Shown here piece after piece: positions 6,043 through 8,817 of a DNA stretch of 8,817 nucleotides; position 1 is the stretch's first letter; each line of letters starts with the position of its first letter. The DNA is from an uncultured Ruminococcus sp. Lineage in GTDB: Bacteria > Bacillota > Clostridia > Oscillospirales > Ruminococcaceae. The stretch spans positions 1 to 8,817 of the forward strand of contig CAMNJD010000217.1 in assembly GCA_946540705.1 (NCBI GenBank), in the 5' to 3' direction. Below the pieces are notes generated by a model that was not told the origin of the DNA, searched no databases, and saw only the letters and a list, made by a program, of their open reading frames with translations. Position numbers and translations under genes: made by a program.

Positions 6043-8817
6043 ATGAAATACAAAACGCGCGGCGGAACAGATCCGCACGGAAAACCAAAGGTATATTTTA
6101 CCGGTGCCGCAGAAGACTGCAACGCATCTTTTGAAAGGATCAGCGATCTGATCCTTTCCATGTATAATTGCGTGATCTATTATGAGGAAAACCCGTATGA
6201 GCCCGAGCTCACAGAGGAATTGCTGCTCGGAATGCAGCTGGTCGTAATGACTGTCACCAGCCGCTATACCGATCAGGATTCATTTGCGCACAATACTGTA
6301 TTCCGGCTTGCAGTCCGGCACCATATTCCGGTTTTGCCGCTTCTTGAGGAGGCGGGAATTGAATCCGCATTCAACCGGAAGTGCGGAAATATACAATACC
6401 TGAATCTGAACAGTGCCGATGCGACTGAGATCAGCTCCGTCAGGAAGCTGAAAAATTTTCTGAATGCAGTTTTGCTCGGCGATGAATTGACGGAGCAGAT
6501 CATGCAGGCGTTCGATGCCTATGTTTTTATGAGCTACCGGAAAAAAGACCGGAAATATGCCAACGAACTGATACGACTGATCCACAGCAATGACCTGTGC
6601 CGCGATCTGGCGATCTGGTATGATGAATATTTGGTCCCGGGTGAAAATTTTAATCATGCGATCGAAAAGGCAATGAAAAACAGCAGCCTGTTCACAATGG
6701 TCGTGACGGACAGCCTGCTGGAAAAGCCGAACTATGTTATGGATATGGAATATCCTGCCGCCAGAAGAGACAAGAAACCGATCCTTCCTGTCCTTATGAC
6801 CGGGACAGACGAAACCCGGCTGAAGGGATGCTATGATGAGATTCCGCATCCGGTAAAGCCTGAATGTCTGAAGGAAGCCCTGCAAAAAGCACTTGAAAAC
6901 ATCCTGGAGCCGGAACGCGATAACAGTCCGAAGCATTTGTTCTTTATCGGTCTTGCCTATCTGGAGGGCATTTATGCAGAGGTGAATCACGCACGCGCGC
7001 TGGAAATGATACAAACAGCAGCAGAGCAGGGATTGACCGAAGCGATGCAGAAGCTCACTGATATGTATCTGCACGGGAACGGCGTTCCGGTTGATCATGA
7101 AGCTGCGATCGCATGGGAGAAACGGCTTGCGGCAGCCCATAAAGCCGGATATGATGCTGACGGCGATGCCGAAAGCGTCATAAGCTGGTTTAAAACGCTT
7201 TTGTCCGTCGGCGATCACACATCCATGTATATCGGGGAAAAGGCCGGCTGTCAGGCTTATGAACATCTGGCCAGGGAGGTCAGAGATTTCTTAAATCGAT
7301 CGGGTCTGTACCGCCCTGCTCATTTTATCGTTCTTGCCCACCGGAAACAGAGCGAGATCCTGCTGAAGCACGATCAGATACCGGCTGCGCTCTGTCAGAT
7401 CAGAAAAGCATTAAGGGAATCAAAGCGCTTCTATAAAAACGAGCTGGAATATTACAGTCTCAAGCCTGAGGATGCATTTTTAGAGCAGGCTGCGCTGGAC
7501 CGCGGCACATCGCAGATCGCATACGGTGATATTCTGTTTGCAAAGGGCTGCCGTAAAAAGGCCTGTATACAGTATGCTCTTGGATTTGCGATGGTCAGGC
7601 AGGCTGAGCTGCTTGCCGGCGAACACGATCAGGATCCTGATATTCTGATGCAGATCGAAACAGAAAAAATCGCCATGTGTCAACGGCATATACTCAGTAT
7701 CGCCGAAAACAGCATGATCGGTTCGATCATGACGAGTGATCTCACCGATGAGCCGGATGATGCGGAATCAGCCGGGGAAGCAGAAAACGATGATCTGTTT
7801 GCAGTGACCGATATCACGGAAAAGATACGCAGGGATTATGCAAAGCTCCGGACACAGTATCTTGAAACGAAATCGAAGGAACATCTGATCCGGTTTGCTT
7901 CCGCCTGCGAATCTGTCGGAAAAATGTATGCATCGCAAAAGCGTTATTTCAAAGCAATAGAAGCCTATCAGGAGATCACAGAGATGCTGGAGCCTGTCAG
8001 GAAGGCAGATTCTTATTTCCTTTTTCCTTATATGCTGATCCGGTATTATGCGCAGCTTGGCATTCTGCTTGCACGGACAGATGATCTGCCGGGTGCGGGT
8101 GATGCGCTTCAGAAATGCAGCACGCTTTGCAGAAGCATGGAATCTGAAGCAGACCGGATGACTGTACGCCGGTGCCGGTTTGCGCTGCATTATGCAGAGG
8201 GCACTGTCAATGCGATCAGCAAGGATTATTCAGCCGCCATAGAACAGCTTTTATTGGCACGCGAGGCTTATGCAGATGAGAAAACGACGCCGTCATTCCG
8301 CAAAGAAATGTTTGCGCTGTATATGGAACTGGGCAGCGTATATCAGGAATCGGGCGAATACAAAACGGCATTGAAAAGCTTCCGGACGGCGCTTCGGTTC
8401 AGCAGAAACGAAAAGGGCGGGTATTGGTTTGAAAGCCTGTCCTCCGGCCGGCTGCGAAAAATGCAAATCAACCGCCGGATCGCTGATCTGTATATGAAAC
8501 AGGGACGCTGCAAAGAAGCATTCGGTTATTATAAAAAAGCGATCCGGCAGGCAACGATCGCGGCGCTTGAGCGCGACCCGGATTCCATGTTTGAAAAGGG
8601 AGAGCTTTATTCCCGGGCAGCAGACTGCCGCCGCCGGATGATCCGGGATCATGATCTGCATTCTGGATTCCAGATCAGGTATGCAGCGGGGATGGTATTA
8701 TATTACCTGAATCAGGCAAAGTCGATCTATATGAATTTGTCCCGGGCTTTTCCGGATGTTGCCTGTTACGCAGAAAAGGTCAGTCAGATACAGACGGAAA
8801 CAGCGCAGTGGGAAAAA
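6043..8817 (+). CDS. Tandem TIR / Sel1 / TPR-repeat protein (3' end beyond window)
   Basis: An open frame of 925 codons runs off the window with no stop. Residues about 15-145 form a divergent TIR-like unit: strand KVYFTGA, then CVIYYEE, MQLVVMTVTSRYTD and HHIPVLPLL, without the usual catalytic pattern. Residues 156-255 are a canonical TIR domain: FDAYVFMSYRKKD (157-169), the BB-loop region WYDEYLVPGENF (192-203), then NYVMDMEYPAARR, where Glu236 aligns with the glutamate needed for NAD hydrolysis in TIR NADases such as SARM1. Residues about 297-365 look like two Sel1 repeats (GLAYLEG, then AAEQGLTEAMQKLTDMYLHGNG). The rest is helical, TPR-like, for example 626-650, 759-790 and 810-843, with an acidic linker at 566-586. 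No signal or membrane segment is seen, so it is cytosolic. Known TIR proteins cleave NAD+ or make cyclic-ADP-ribose-type signals, often in phage defence; here that role is inference. The TPR array would recognise a trigger or partner. It has its own promoter. Confidence 0.9.
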   Translation, partial: MKYKTRGGTDPHGKPKVYFTGAAEDCNASFERISDLILSMYNCVIYYEENPYEPELTEELLLGMQLVVMTVTSRYTDQDSFAHNTVFRLAVRHHIPVLPLLEEAGIESAFNRKCGNIQYLNLNSADATEISSVRKLKNFLNAVLLGDELTEQIMQAFDAYVFMSYRKKDRKYANELIRLIHSNDLCRDLAIWYDEYLVPGENFNHAIEKAMKNSSLFTMVVTDSLLEKPNYVMDMEYPAARRDKKPILPVLMTGTDETRLKGCYDEIPHPVKPECLKEALQKALENILEPERDNSPKHLFFIGLAYLEGIYAEVNHARALEMIQTAAEQGLTEAMQKLTDMYLHGNGVPVDHEAAIAWEKRLAAAHKAGYDADGDAESVISWFKTLLSVGDHTSMYIGEKAGCQAYEHLAREVRDFLNRSGLYRPAHFIVLAHRKQSEILLKHDQIPAALCQIRKALRESKRFYKNELEYYSLKPEDAFLEQAALDRGTSQIAYGDILFAKGCRKKACIQYALGFAMVRQAELLAGEHDQDPDILMQIETEKIAMCQRHILSIAENSMIGSIMTSDLTDEPDDAESAGEAENDDLFAVTDITEKIRRDYAKLRTQYLETKSKEHLIRFASACESVGKMYASQKRYFKAIEAYQEITEMLEPVRKADSYFLFPYMLIRYYAQLGILLARTDDLPGAGDALQKCSTLCRSMESEADRMTVRRCRFALHYAEGTVNAISKDYSAAIEQLLLAREAYADEKTTPSFRKEMFALYMELGSVYQESGEYKTALKSFRTALRFSRNEKGGYWFESLSSGRLRKMQINRRIADLYMKQGRCKEAFGYYKKAIRQATIAALERDPDSMFEKGELYSRAADCRRRMIRDHDLHSGFQIRYAAGMVLYYLNQAKSIYMNLSRAFPDVACYAEKVSQIQTETAQWEK
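6133..6158. repeat. Perfect 11-bp hairpin early in the TIR coding region
   Basis: GAAAGGATCAG (6133-6143) and CTGATCCTTTC (6148-6158) are perfect reverse complements around the 4-base loop CGAT. The stem lies about 90 bases after the start codon, in codons 31-39. No T-run follows, so it is not an intrinsic terminator. It could slow translation, affect mRNA stability or be a protein site, or be chance imposed by the codons. Confidence 0.6.
7713..7731. repeat. Short perfect inverted repeat inside the TIR gene
   Basis: CATGATCG (7713-7720) and CGATCATG (7724-7731) pair perfectly around GTT. A similar 7+1+7 palindrome, ATGATCC-G-GGATCAT, lies at 8638-8652. Both are rich in GATC. They are probably chance within a GATC-rich gene and are listed for completeness. 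Confidence 0.35.

Noticed and set aside
6280..7266. 328-codon reverse-strand ORF opposite the TIR gene
   Set aside because: The forward strand encodes clear TIR and Sel1 motifs over the same bases, with ribosome site and promoter. The reverse product has no recognisable domain and is Cys/His/Phe-rich, as expected for an antisense shadow. The same holds for the reverse ORFs at 7768-8190 and 8293-8661.
1..8817. CRISPR array, tRNA/rRNA genes, insertion sequence or integrase
   Set aside because: No regularly spaced direct repeats, no tRNA-like cloverleaf and no transposase or recombinase motifs were seen.

Overview
The window looks like a chromosomal accessory locus of a Gram-positive gut-type Firmicute, probably Ruminococcus or another Oscillospiraceae. 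The basis is family resemblance (TIR/Sel1/TPR and RCC1 proteins of this style), strong purine-rich Shine-Dalgarno sites, sigma-A consensus promoters and mid-range GC. The taxonomic call is inference. All convincing genes lie on the + strand.

Layout. (1) Bases 1-93 hold a possible C-terminal scrap of an upstream gene (stop at 71-73) and a 35-bp near-perfect palindrome (59-93). (2) The palindrome directly abuts a perfect consensus promoter (TTGACA, 17 bp, TATAAT; 94-122), which drives a 470-aa XRE/HTH regulator with a large unassigned effector region (133-1545). The predicted transcription start lies only a few bases before the ATG. (3) After a 117-bp gap with a TATAAT box comes a 1199-aa membrane-anchored surface protein (1663-5262). 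It has a signal peptide or anchor, an FTP/PepSY-type propeptide, an M4 (thermolysin-like) metallopeptidase, a beta-rich linker, a von Willebrand A domain, a DxDxDG calcium-type loop, a transmembrane helix, a cytosolic zinc ribbon, a second transmembrane helix and an outer C-terminal tail. (4) Twenty-five bases later, with a perfect ribosome-binding site, lies a broken RCC1 beta-propeller gene (5288-5997) carrying two frameshifts. (5) A second perfect consensus promoter (5911-5939) lies in the tail of that pseudogene. It leads to a large cytosolic protein (6043 to beyond 8817, at least 925 aa) with a TIR-like N-terminal domain, a canonical TIR domain, Sel1 repeats and a long TPR-like helical array. 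This gene has no stop in the window.

How they may work together (inference). The HTH protein plausibly represses its own promoter through the palindrome. The M4-VWA protein and the RCC1 protein were apparently one transcription unit. The TIR protein has its own promoter and could be an NAD-consuming or signalling effector whose TPR array senses or scaffolds a partner. The combination of surface protease/adhesin, propeller and TIR-TPR effector behind an HTH sensor does not match a defence or signalling system I can name. It is a candidate for an undescribed system, but the RCC1 part is decayed in this strain.
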